64,000 bases of DNA from the NCBI GenBank assembly GCA_002309805.1, contig DBYJ01000020.1:1-64000 (forward strand), read 5' to 3'. The translations under genes and the position numbers were made by a program. Positions 26,078-34,566 of this stretch are shown here, one piece after another. How positions within the stretch are numbered: position 1 is the first letter of the stretch; each line of letters begins with the position of its first letter. The notes under the pieces were generated by a model. That model saw only the letters and a list, made by a program, of their open reading frames with translations, made no database searches and was not told the DNA's origin. This stretch comes from Bacteroidales bacterium UBA1189 (GTDB lineage Bacteria > Bacteroidota > Bacteroidia > Bacteroidales > Bacteroidaceae).

Positions 26078-28252
26078 ATGAAAAAAAGAGCTCTTTCTAT
26101 GATAGTGACCCTATTAGCCTGTGTCACGTTCATGTCGGCTTACGACTTCGAGGTTGACGGCATTTATTACGAGTATATTAAGGAAGAGGAAGGGAACGTG
26201 TCTGTTGTCCCCAAGGATAGTTGGACTCGTGCTTATAAAGGGGACATCATTATTCCATCAGTTGTAGAACACGAGGGAGTAACGTACAATGTAACCCGTG
26301 TGGGGGATTATGCGTTCAAGGCATGCGAAGAATTGACTTCCGTTATTATCCCGAATAGCGTTACCCGCATTGGCAGCCTTGCCTTTGGATGGTGTACCAG
26401 CCTGAAGAAAATGTATCTCCCAAACAGTATAACCTCTATTGGGGAAAGCGCTTTCACGAATTGTTATAACTTAACCCAGGTATCGATGCCCAATAGCGTA
26501 ACATCCATTGGCGAAGGCGCTTTCGATGAATGCTTCTGTCTTTCATCCATTACTCTTCCTGAGAATCTTACCCTCATTGAAGATTACCTGTTTGCTCGAT
26601 GTACAAGCTTAAAAACCATTAATATACCCAGCGGGGTTACTTCTATTGGAGAATTGGCCTTTTTTGACACCTCCCTGACTTCGGTCATCATTCCCGATGG
26701 ATGTACTTCTTTGGGATTTGGGGCTTTCGATGGCTGCGCAAAGCTTAACTCCATCAAACTTCCACAACAGCTTGTGAGCATAGGAGAAAGAGTTTTTCTT
26801 GGTTGTGATCAGATTACAACTATTGACGTACCTGAAAGTGTTGTGGAAATAGGGCCTATGGCCTTTGCCCAATGCAGCAGCCTGGCATCTATCAACATAC
26901 CAAAGGGAATAACAAAAATTGAAAGACAAGTGTTCTATAAATGCTGTAGCTTAACCTCCATTGACCTCCCAGACGGAATAACCAGCATCGGATCACACGC
27001 TTTTGCCGGTTGCGATGGTTTAACCACTATCATCATCCCAGAAGCCGTTGTCTCTATTGAGGACGGAGCTTTCGGTTACAATTCCGGCCTTCGTTCTCTT
27101 GACCTCCCTAAGGGCATCACCTGTATCGGGAATTATGCTTTCCGCAGCTGCAAAAATCTGACGTTTGTTGGTATCCCTGAAGGTGTTATTTCTATCGGAG
27201 GAAGTGCTTTCACCGACTGCAACCAACTCCGTTCCATTACACTTCCCCCAACCATAACCACCATCGAAGATTATGCTTTTCAATGTCCCCATTTAGATGT
27301 CATCACCTGTTATGCCCCGACTCCGCCACGTGTTTCAGAAAACACTTTTTTAACCTATGGCCAACTACACGTTCCTTCTGGTTGCAAGGAAGCCTATGAA
27401 GCAGCTGATTACTGGAAAAACTTTGATATTGAAGATGATTTGAATAGTGTAGAATTAGGGCAAAGTAATTACACAGAGTCCATCATTCCTGATTATAATA
27501 ATTGTTTTATCTTTTCTCTTCAGGAAAGTGTTCTTTCCATTAGTGGCTATTATGCAGGAAATCCCAATTACAAGACTAAACTAGACTATTCAATAAACGG
27601 CCACGACATTTACCTGAACATGGTGTCGGAGTTGGACGAGGAGGGAAACAACGTAGTGGATATGCAGCCACTAACGTTGGATGTGGCCATGGAGGGGTGC
27701 AATGAGGATTATTACTACATCTACCTTACTGGCTATTCAGGCAAGACGGCTATCGTGGATGATTATACGCTTCACGAGACATCGTACAAGGGATATGGTG
27801 TGCGTGCTTTTGTGCGCGAGAAACCGCCAAAGACGGACATCTCTACTGGGCAGAAGGATCCGAATGAAAAAAGCGACGTGGATGTGGTATGCCGCGTGCG
27901 GGGCATGGTTGGCGGACACTATCAGCAGCATGTAAGCTCCATAGAGGGCAACGTCATCTACATCGACGGCACCTACTCGAGCCAGGCGGAGGGTGACGAG
28001 GACGTGGAAGCCACAACTCCACTCGGCCAATTGCCAGCAGGGGACTATACGATAGTGATCAACGTGAAGGACATGGACGACGTAATGCCTCCCTTCTCGG
28101 CAACGCTGACGTTCAAAGTAACGCCGACGAGCGTGGAAGTGACCTCCATCGATGGTGCTGGGGACGTTATCATCAACCTCCAAGGCCATCGCGTCAGCCA
28201 CGCAACAGAAGGAATCTATATCAAAAATGGAAGGAAAATTCTTATCCAATAA
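26078..28252 (+). CDS. BspA-type leucine-rich repeat surface protein
   Basis: The 724-residue protein has a signal peptide (1-21). About fourteen LRR_5/BspA repeats of 22-24 residues (pattern SVTxIGxxAFxxCxxLxxIxLP) span residues about 75-430. A roughly 240-residue C-terminal region (about 475-700) follows, and it ends INLQGHRVSHATEGIYIKNGRKILIQ. The C-terminal region is homologous to the protein at 32810 (KTDIxTGQKDPxExxDVDVVCR shared). BspA proteins bind host or bacterial surfaces. Base composition changes near 27600, AT-richer before and GC-richer after, which suggests a chimeric origin. It leads a run of five same-strand envelope genes to 31465. Confidence 0.88.
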   Translation: MKKRALSMIVTLLACVTFMSAYDFEVDGIYYEYIKEEEGNVSVVPKDSWTRAYKGDIIIPSVVEHEGVTYNVTRVGDYAFKACEELTSVIIPNSVTRIGSLAFGWCTSLKKMYLPNSITSIGESAFTNCYNLTQVSMPNSVTSIGEGAFDECFCLSSITLPENLTLIEDYLFARCTSLKTINIPSGVTSIGELAFFDTSLTSVIIPDGCTSLGFGAFDGCAKLNSIKLPQQLVSIGERVFLGCDQITTIDVPESVVEIGPMAFAQCSSLASINIPKGITKIERQVFYKCCSLTSIDLPDGITSIGSHAFAGCDGLTTIIIPEAVVSIEDGAFGYNSGLRSLDLPKGITCIGNYAFRSCKNLTFVGIPEGVISIGGSAFTDCNQLRSITLPPTITTIEDYAFQCPHLDVITCYAPTPPRVSENTFLTYGQLHVPSGCKEAYEAADYWKNFDIEDDLNSVELGQSNYTESIIPDYNNCFIFSLQESVLSISGYYAGNPNYKTKLDYSINGHDIYLNMVSELDEEGNNVVDMQPLTLDVAMEGCNEDYYYIYLTGYSGKTAIVDDYTLHETSYKGYGVRAFVREKPPKTDISTGQKDPNEKSDVDVVCRVRGMVGGHYQQHVSSIEGNVIYIDGTYSSQAEGDEDVEATTPLGQLPAGDYTIVINVKDMDDVMPPFSATLTFKVTPTSVEVTSIDGAGDVIINLQGHRVSHATEGIYIKNGRKILIQ

Positions 28253-28282
28253 AATAGTTTAATAAGTAATGAATGTAGTATT

Positions 28283-28891
28283 ATGAAAAAGATTCTATTT
28301 CTGGCCGTAGCCGCCATGATGGCTACTTTGAGTGTGAACGGACAAGATGCATACGCCGACCTGAAGCACGAGGTGGCCATCAGCACGGGCGCAGTCTCCA
28401 CGTCGAATGTTATCGACATCTTTCAGATTGTAGCCGAGTTGGAGCAGCAGGATGGCGTCTCGTACGATCTAAGAAATTTCCACGGCCCTTACTCTATTGA
28501 ATACTTCTATCGCGCCAAGCCGTGGCTCGGCGTGGGCGGCATGTTCATCTATGGAAATGGCAGAATAAAGGCCTCCAACACGAGCAGCGGCGGAATGATA
28601 GCAGAGACGAAGGGCAACTACGTGTCGTTCCTGCCTGCCGTGAAGCTCGACTGGGTTCGCCGCCAGTACTTCGGCATGTACTCGAAAGTAGCCCTCGGCG
28701 CCACAATCCGCAACGTGCAACTCACGCGCGCCAGTTATTCGCGTAGCGACGAAGCCAAGACAACGGCGCATCTCAATGGCCATGTGACGCTCGTCGGCAT
28801 GGACTTCGGCAGCCCTCACTTCCGCGGCTTTGGCGAATTAGGTTTCGGCGAGCAGGGCGTACTTCTCATCGGCTTGCGGTATAAATTCTGA
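28283..28891 (+). CDS. Small outer-membrane beta-barrel-like protein
   Basis: This 202-residue protein has a signal peptide (about 1-20, ending NGQ). The body has alternating hydrophobic strands (WLGVGGMFIYGNGRI, YVSFLPAVKLDWV, YSKVALGATIRNV) and ends in LRYKF. A terminal aromatic residue is typical of outer-membrane barrels. It resembles OmpW or OprF-like small barrels but I do not recognise the family. It is 30 nt after the BspA gene and probably shares its promoter. Confidence 0.75.
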   Translation: MKKILFLAVAAMMATLSVNGQDAYADLKHEVAISTGAVSTSNVIDIFQIVAELEQQDGVSYDLRNFHGPYSIEYFYRAKPWLGVGGMFIYGNGRIKASNTSSGGMIAETKGNYVSFLPAVKLDWVRRQYFGMYSKVALGATIRNVQLTRASYSRSDEAKTTAHLNGHVTLVGMDFGSPHFRGFGELGFGEQGVLLIGLRYKF

Positions 28892-28924
28892 TTCGCTTAG
28901 GCGGCTCAATTATACATTATCATT

Positions 28925-29653
28925 ATGAAAAGATTTCTTTTTATGATGGCTTTCTTGTTGTGTGCCATAGTCGTGTGCGGCCAGAACAAGCAGGAGGTAA
29001 TTCACTTAAAGAACGGTTCCATAGTGAAAGGCGCTGTGATTGGCGAACTGAATGATTCCATTGCCGTAAAGACAGCTGACGGATCAACGTTCATCTTTGC
29101 CGCCAGCGACATCAAGGAACGAACGGCAGAAGCGACTTCATTGGCGCAGCAAGTTGCGGCATCGGCTCAGGCAGACGTCCAGCCGCAGGTCGTTTACATT
29201 GAACATGAAAAATCTCCTGCTTTGGCGGGATTTCTCTCCTTCCTGGTTCCTGGTGTTGGCCAGTTCTACAACGGCAATAATCAAGGCGGTTGGATTGACT
29301 TAGGCGAGTCTGTGGTTTCGTATGCGCTGATGTACGGAGGCTACCGGTCCCTCCTCACCAATGCCACACGCTACAACGAGACAGGAAACAGTCAGTACCT
29401 TATCAAGGAGGAGACAGGAGCATGGATGTTCCTTGCAGGACTTGTATGGGGTATAACCAATAATATCTGGTCTATTGTAGATGCCGTGAAAGGAGCGAAG
29501 GCCGTGAATCGCGAGAACGGCTTTGCCATGTTCAACGTGGGAGGCGGAGTGTCGGTTGGCGCCCGTCCACAGCTGACCTACGAACAGCCAGAGTATGCCA
29601 TGCACATACCCGCATCGCTAAATGCCGGCATGAGCTTCCGCATCGCATTTTAA
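28925..29653 (+). CDS. Envelope protein with TM2/DUF5683-like membrane segment
   Basis: The 242-residue protein has a signal peptide (1-19). A short beta domain follows (VIHLKNGSIVKGAVIGELNDSIAVKTADG, about 24-52), like those that sense or bind envelope partners. A hydrophobic domain then starts SPALAGFLSFLVPGVGQFYNGN (about 97-118), the hallmark of TM2/DUF5683-type proteins. The C-terminus ends SFRIAF. The function is unknown. It is 33 nt after the beta-barrel gene. Confidence 0.75.
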   Translation: MKRFLFMMAFLLCAIVVCGQNKQEVIHLKNGSIVKGAVIGELNDSIAVKTADGSTFIFAASDIKERTAEATSLAQQVAASAQADVQPQVVYIEHEKSPALAGFLSFLVPGVGQFYNGNNQGGWIDLGESVVSYALMYGGYRSLLTNATRYNETGNSQYLIKEETGAWMFLAGLVWGITNNIWSIVDAVKGAKAVNRENGFAMFNVGGGVSVGARPQLTYEQPEYAMHIPASLNAGMSFRIAF

Positions 29654-29665
29654 TCTGATTCTCCA

Positions 29666-30784
29666 ATGAAAACAAAACGCTCAAACCGCATCTTCTGGCT
29701 CGTGATGATTACGTTCGTGCCGTTGCACCTGACGGCACAGGACTATGCCAGTAGCCGACATCTTTGGGAAGAGGGAGACCTCACCTGGGAAGACTTTCTC
29801 GGCACTCCCGACGAATCAATTGCAAGAGGCGCTCTCGGCCTCAGTTACGGTTCGAAGTTGGGTGAGGTCAAGAAGGGGAAGACCACGTACAACTTCGTCA
29901 AGTACTTCACCTATGTGGACCGCTATGACTCCTGGGCCGTTGATAGTGTTCGTACGGATGGATATCTGCTCTACAACCAGACGTTGTTCGACCTCTCGGA
30001 ACTCTATTGCCGCAAAGCCACAAAGGAATACAGCAGCGCGAACTTCTCGGGTGACTCTGAAGACCTTTTCCGCTTCTACTACAAGCAACTGTCGAAACGC
30101 ATGGATGAACTTGATGAGAAAACCGATTCAGGAAGAATCCTCCCCGCCGTTGAGGATTATTATCACAATGTGCAACAAGAACTTGAGGAGGAGGGAGAAT
30201 TCGACCCTGTTAAGGCTGCCTCCATCACCCCAAGGGGATCCGGCATAGGCATGTTTGTCGGCTACAGCCTTCGTGCCCCCATCCGCGGCGAGTTCTCACC
30301 CACACATGGCATCACCTGGGGCTGGGATTTCCCCATCCGCAAATCGATGATCGGGCTTTCGGCGAGCATCGAAGGCTTTGGCCATAGCAACGTTTACCTT
30401 GATACCAAAGAAGGCCCCATCCATCAGAATGAAAAGGTCACATCCGGAAGCGCCGAACTCTACTATGGCTATAATGCCCTCCGCACCAACAGCCTCTCGC
30501 TCTATCCCTTCGCAGGGGTTGGGGTATCTTTCTACGACGGGGAGAAATATGACGACGGTTCAGGGCATAATACCTCTAATGAAGTAAATAGTTTTACTGT
30601 TGAAGCCGGACTGATTGCCGATGTCATCCTGAGCTCAAATGTACGCCTTTTCGCTGGAGGACGCTCTGCATCGGAATACGGCTCGCTTCGCTTCCGCCCC
30701 TATTTTAGCTATGCCAACATGAGGGGTATCGGCTGGATGCCAAGCCTCAGCCTCTCCGTCTCCTTTAATTTCTTGCTGCAGTAA
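29666..30784 (+). CDS. Secreted protein with DUF922-like N-terminus and predicted barrel
   Basis: I do not recognise this 372-residue protein as a whole. A signal peptide (to about residue 24) precedes a domain with LTWEDFLGTPD, a phrase seen in DUF922-type zinc proteases, but a clear HExxH is absent. From about residue 195 the sequence is Gly/Tyr-rich with alternating strands and ends SLSVSFNFLLQ, suggesting an outer-membrane barrel. It lies 12 nt after the previous gene in the envelope operon. Confidence 0.7.
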   Translation: MKTKRSNRIFWLVMITFVPLHLTAQDYASSRHLWEEGDLTWEDFLGTPDESIARGALGLSYGSKLGEVKKGKTTYNFVKYFTYVDRYDSWAVDSVRTDGYLLYNQTLFDLSELYCRKATKEYSSANFSGDSEDLFRFYYKQLSKRMDELDEKTDSGRILPAVEDYYHNVQQELEEEGEFDPVKAASITPRGSGIGMFVGYSLRAPIRGEFSPTHGITWGWDFPIRKSMIGLSASIEGFGHSNVYLDTKEGPIHQNEKVTSGSAELYYGYNALRTNSLSLYPFAGVGVSFYDGEKYDDGSGHNTSNEVNSFTVEAGLIADVILSSNVRLFAGGRSASEYGSLRFRPYFSYANMRGIGWMPSLSLSVSFNFLLQ

Positions 30785-30883
30785 CAATAAGAAATGAAAA
30801 AAACACTTTAGAACCCGTTCAGGCAGATTTCGGCTCACCAAAGTTGAGACTGATGACTTTAGGTGTTGCCATAGGATTCTGAT

Positions 30884-31465
30884 ATGAAAAGATGCATTCT
30901 CACAACACTATTGATGGTATTGGCCATGAACGCCAATGCCGGGTGGTTCGATCTGTCAGAAAACAAAGGGCGGTGCGGATTGGGCGTCAACATGGGTTTG
31001 GTCGGATGGAATACGCGCTATGGTGATTTCGGTTGGGGCCCCAGCATAAACGTAAACGGCGTCTATCTGGACTTCTTGAGTGGTGGCCCGGCACACGAGC
31101 ATAGTAAAGTCCGCCTGGGGGATGGGCATCTGTTCAATGACTCCACGGCTTTCCTCGCCAACGTCGGCTACCAACTGCCCATATTTCCCTGGCTCAGGGT
31201 GATGCCCCTCGTTGGCTATTGCCAGACAGACGCAGGCGTTACGGATGTCTCAAAGACCTATGGCCATCATTTCGGTTATGCTGTGACCAATTCCTATCAT
31301 CCCTATATTGTCACCCCCGGCACACGCCGCCACTACATAAACTTCGGCCTCGGAGTTTTCGTGCAGCCTGTCCAAGGGTTGGAGGTCTATGCTGTCGGCT
31401 CGCTCCACGCCCTCTACGGCGGCATAAGTATCAACCTCGGCGCTTTTGCAAAGCACAAGAATTAA
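30884..31465 (+). CDS. Secreted beta-rich protein of unknown function
   Basis: The 193-residue protein has a signal peptide (1-19, ending NANA). It continues with a glycine- and tyrosine-rich sequence of alternating strands, and I do not recognise a family. It ends GAFAKHKN, so a classical barrel C-terminus is missing. It is 99 nt after the previous gene; no promoter is visible between them, so readthrough from the BspA operon is likely. Confidence 0.68.
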   Translation: MKRCILTTLLMVLAMNANAGWFDLSENKGRCGLGVNMGLVGWNTRYGDFGWGPSINVNGVYLDFLSGGPAHEHSKVRLGDGHLFNDSTAFLANVGYQLPIFPWLRVMPLVGYCQTDAGVTDVSKTYGHHFGYAVTNSYHPYIVTPGTRRHYINFGLGVFVQPVQGLEVYAVGSLHALYGGISINLGAFAKHKN

Positions 31466-31543
31466 TGAAGATGTGGCGGCCAGCTAACCCTCAGACTGGA
31501 AGGAAAACGAGAATGCATAAATCCGTCCTACGGAACATTATCA

Positions 31544-31608
31544 TAAGCTTACTCTTTCGATATGATGCATCACCATCTCTCCGTTGCCTGCGAAGGTAGC
31601 GGGGGGAT
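31544..31608. repeat. Duplicated 60-bp element with GNRA-capped hairpin, copy 1
   Basis: The element reads AAGCTTACTCTTT, then ATGATGCATCAC, then a hairpin CCGTTGCCTGCGAAGGTAGCGG with a GCGA tetraloop. The second copy is at 35296-35356. Both follow ends of surface-protein genes. Confidence 0.75.
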
Positions 31609-31844
31609 TTTGTGCCGCCTCGATTTTGCGCCTTTTTCTCGCGCGTACGCGCGCGAGAAGCGGCGGGTGGCGTACGGCCACCTTTTGCCCCCGACGCGCC
31701 CAGAGGCGAAATTTCGGGCGCCATTTCGCGCGGCAGTTCGTTGCGCCCTTTCGGGGGGGGGGAGTCTTGCTATGACTCCCTGAGACGCGGCATGAAGCGT
31801 CTTTTCTTAGTAAAGGCCTTGTAGGAGAGAAAGTTAACGTGGAA

Positions 31845-32020
31845 AGCGTTTCAGTTGTTTCAGTTTCAGTTAGTTTTTTTTGAGGGTAGTCTATCTCTTT
31901 AATTATCCTTTCTATTATATATAATTAATTAATAATTAATATATTATATATAGAAAATGGATGAAAAAAGGAAAAGTACACCCTTCGAAAAAATAACTGA
32001 AACAACTGAAACTGAAACGC
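31845..32020. repeat. Large inverted repeat with AT-palindrome core
   Basis: The left arm (31845-31880) reads AGCGTTTCAGTTGTTTCAG and onward. The right arm (31986-32020) is its near-complement, ending CTGAAACGCT. Both are built of TTTCAGT/TGTTTCAGT units. The centre (31911-31954) is an AT-only imperfect palindrome starting TCTATTATATA. Confidence 0.78.
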
Positions 32021-32238
32021 TCGGCTGGTTTTGCCTCCTCTAAAAGGAAGAAAGACAACCGAGTGCAATCCCGCTGTTCCTTGAGCGTATTCATTTCAAG
32101 GCTTAAAAGAGGGAAAGAAAACCTCTAAATCCTGCTCTAAAAGGCCTCAAAAACGTGTGAGACCCCCTTATTCCGATGGTTGCACCCTCTCCTTGCGCAC
32201 AAACAGCCTTTTCGGATTTTTGGGAAAAAACGTCAATT

Positions 32239-32600
32239 GGAAGGGGTTTCCTGACGAGAAGGCAGGCCTTATAGCCGAAACAAGAGTATGGGAAGGTGGT
32301 TTCGAATGAACAGAAAATTCGCATAATTCGGATCATTTGCCGACAAAAAAATAAAAGAACGGCGAATTGGGCGAATTGAACGAATGGCGTTGCGGCGTGG
32401 AGCTTCGCACGCCGAATAATTTTTTGAAGAAAACACGAATGACCATGAATGACCATAAATATGTCATAAATAAATTCGTGGATAATTCGTGGATATTCGT
32501 GTTAAGAGAAAAGAAAGAATAGGTGTTTAATGTTCCGTCGGTAGAATTTGATTCTATTTTGCCAGAGTTTGATTCTGTGTGCGCAGAGCAAGGGGCTGTG
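32239..32600. repeat. Composite intergenic repeat module, copy 2
   Basis: Positions 32239-32280 match 12439-12477. Positions 32357-32520 match the hairpin and AACACGAAT...ATTCGTGTT parts of copy 1 (about 22-172). Positions 32522-32584 are three 21-bp units and 32585-32596 repeat AGAGCAAGGGG. The order equals copy 1 at 1-290. Confidence 0.8.
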
Positions 32601-32721
32601 GGGATAGCGCCCTCGTCTGACGAGGCAACGCCCCCCGTCTGTTTAGGCTGTGCGCATTTGCTGGGCGCGGACATGCTTCCGAAAAAACAAAAAAACTCCT
32701 TTCCGCCCGAAAAAAGTGAAA

Positions 32722-32779
32722 TGTCACGTTTTTGTCACGCTAAAAATTTGGAGGGGACCGATTTTTGGGGCTAAATTTG
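32722..32779 (+). promoter_or_regulatory. TGTCACG-type promoter 3 (secreted protein at 32810)
   Basis: TGTCACG at 32722-32728 and 32733-32739 (11-bp period) is followed after 7 nt by TTTG (32747-32750, in TTTGGAGG), then 21 nt, then TAAATTTG (32772-32779). The spacing equals promoters 1 and 2. Confidence 0.85.
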
Positions 32780-32809
32780 CACCAGAAAAACCAGAAAACC
32801 GATGGAATC

Positions 32810-34492
32810 ATGAAAAAAGTCGCACTATTTTTCCTCTTTGTCGGAATGTCCCTGCTGAGCGCAAGGGCAGGTGTGGGCGACACGGATACGGACAGCATCA
32901 CGGGAAGCATCAGCCTGACGGAGAAAAATCTGTTTGATGGCGATAACGACATCTGCGGATCCATCAAGCATGACGATTGCTCGGTAGGAGATAATTGCTT
33001 CCTCTTCACGTTCTCGGAGAACTGCTTTCAGGTAAAGGGATTCTTTACCGACTGGGTGACCTCGTCCACACGGCTGGACTATACGATTGTGGGGCACGAC
33101 ATCGTGTTGGAGTTCGTTCACGAGGACGACGGTTCGGCGGAGATGAATCTGTACGCCCTGGACGTTTCCATCGCCGATTGTACGAAGGACTATTATTACA
33201 TACGCGTGACGGGATATATCGGCGATCTTGTATGGTTTTCCGACTATACGTCCTCTTCTATGAATCTCCCTTTCCTGGAGACAGACAGCGAAGAAGTCCG
33301 TTCCTTTGTCCGCCAGAAACAGCCCAAGACGGATATCGTCACAGGCCAGAAAGACCCGAAGGAGAACGACGACGTCGATGTCGTCTGCCGCATCACGGGA
33401 CTGGCAGGGGGTGACTATCAGCAGAGCGTGGTATCCACCCAAGGAAACGTCATACTCCTAAAGGGCACCTATTCGAGCCAGAAACGAAACGACGACGACG
33501 TGGTGGCCTCAACCCCGCTTGGGCGGCTGGCAGCAGGCAAGTATGCCGTTCATCTCGACGTCGTGGATACAGACGGCATCATGCCCATGCTATCCGCCGA
33601 CACGACCTTCAGCGTGGATGCCCCAAGCGTTTCGGACTTCCTGCCCAAGGAAGCCCCCTTTGAATTCATCGTTCCCGAATGGCCATGGGTAAATGGAGAT
33701 CTTACCGATGATTACATCCCTGACGCCACCCGTCGGGACTATCTCTTTACGGGATTGAATATAGAGTTCATGGTACATTGGGACGGACTACCATACGCCG
33801 GTTCCAGCCTTCATCTGGACAGCATTGTGGGCAACAAATTCTACCTCAACACCCCCATCTATTCCGCCGTCGATTATGACATGTATGTTAACGACGACCT
33901 TGTCATTTCGCTCGGAATGCTCGATGCCGGTGACTATGAAATAGTGCTTTCGGCCGTTGACAAAGCCGACAAACTACACTTCGCCTCCTATGTGGTTCCC
34001 TTCACCGTAAGGGAGTCCCCCCTTGACGTCCCTAGGGGCATGGTCTATATTCCGACCCCTGATAAAGATGACTACAAATGGCGCGAAGGTGAACCCACCC
34101 TTTCCGTCAAGACCGAAGGCGACAGCCTGCACATCACGGGCTGGCTCACCTACACGTGCTGCATGAGGCACTACTGCTATTACGAGATTCATGACGATTA
34201 CATCTATCTGGAAACCGTCCAGGCCGGCTATACATGGATGTGCGACTGCTACGACCTGCACTATGTCGATTTCAAAATCGGCCCCTACAGGCCAGATGAC
34301 AAGCTCACCATCTTCACGTGGGAATACTACGAGGGCGCCCACATATTCCAGTTTGACATGACGTCCGTCAGCACCCCCGAGACGGACGAGCCTGCCGATG
34401 CCGAGCGCCACTACGACCTGCAAGGCCGCCCGGCGGAATCCACACGCCAGGGAATCCTCATCCGCAACGGAAAGAAAGTGCTTGTAGAATAG
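32810..34492 (+). CDS. Secreted protein sharing the C-terminal domain of the BspA protein
   Basis: This 560-residue protein has a signal peptide (1-20). A domain at about residues 35-270 is homologous to residues about 475-700 of the BspA-type protein (shared KTDIxTGQKDP, DVDVVCR, GTYSSQ, STPLGRLAAGKYA). A second beta-rich region follows (about 280-520), and it ends YDLQGRPAESTRQGILIRNGKKVLVE. It lacks leucine-rich repeats. The shared domain and tail, plus the shared promoter element, indicate a common surface system. The function is unknown. The start at 32810 follows the TAAATTTG box; the frame open upstream contains the box. Confidence 0.82.
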   Translation: MKKVALFFLFVGMSLLSARAGVGDTDTDSITGSISLTEKNLFDGDNDICGSIKHDDCSVGDNCFLFTFSENCFQVKGFFTDWVTSSTRLDYTIVGHDIVLEFVHEDDGSAEMNLYALDVSIADCTKDYYYIRVTGYIGDLVWFSDYTSSSMNLPFLETDSEEVRSFVRQKQPKTDIVTGQKDPKENDDVDVVCRITGLAGGDYQQSVVSTQGNVILLKGTYSSQKRNDDDVVASTPLGRLAAGKYAVHLDVVDTDGIMPMLSADTTFSVDAPSVSDFLPKEAPFEFIVPEWPWVNGDLTDDYIPDATRRDYLFTGLNIEFMVHWDGLPYAGSSLHLDSIVGNKFYLNTPIYSAVDYDMYVNDDLVISLGMLDAGDYEIVLSAVDKADKLHFASYVVPFTVRESPLDVPRGMVYIPTPDKDDYKWREGEPTLSVKTEGDSLHITGWLTYTCCMRHYCYYEIHDDYIYLETVQAGYTWMCDCYDLHYVDFKIGPYRPDDKLTIFTWEYYEGAHIFQFDMTSVSTPETDEPADAERHYDLQGRPAESTRQGILIRNGKKVLVE

Positions 34493-34566
34493 CCCGCTCC
34501 TGCCCTGATCATGAAAATTGAAAATTCACAATAATTTATTCACCCATAAAAACAAAAGTAAGCATT

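Larger units (their letters stand above)
31466..32356. other. Gene-free region with several repeat elements
   Basis: No convincing gene lies between the end of the envelope operon and the next promoter. The stretch holds a duplicated 60-bp element (31544-31608), a CG-rich palindrome near 31640 (CTCGCGCGTACGCGCGCGAG), a G10 run (31752-31761) and a large AT-rich inverted repeat (31845-32020). From 32239 it holds the composite module. Short open frames here have no start context or conserved motif. Confidence 0.7.

Noticed and set aside
31499..31824. Short open frames in the gap after the envelope operon.
   Set aside because: They overlap a CG palindrome and a G-run, lack start context and resemble no family.
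32239..32600. An insertion sequence.
   Set aside because: The module is repeated but has no transposase frame and no clear terminal inverted repeats with target duplications.
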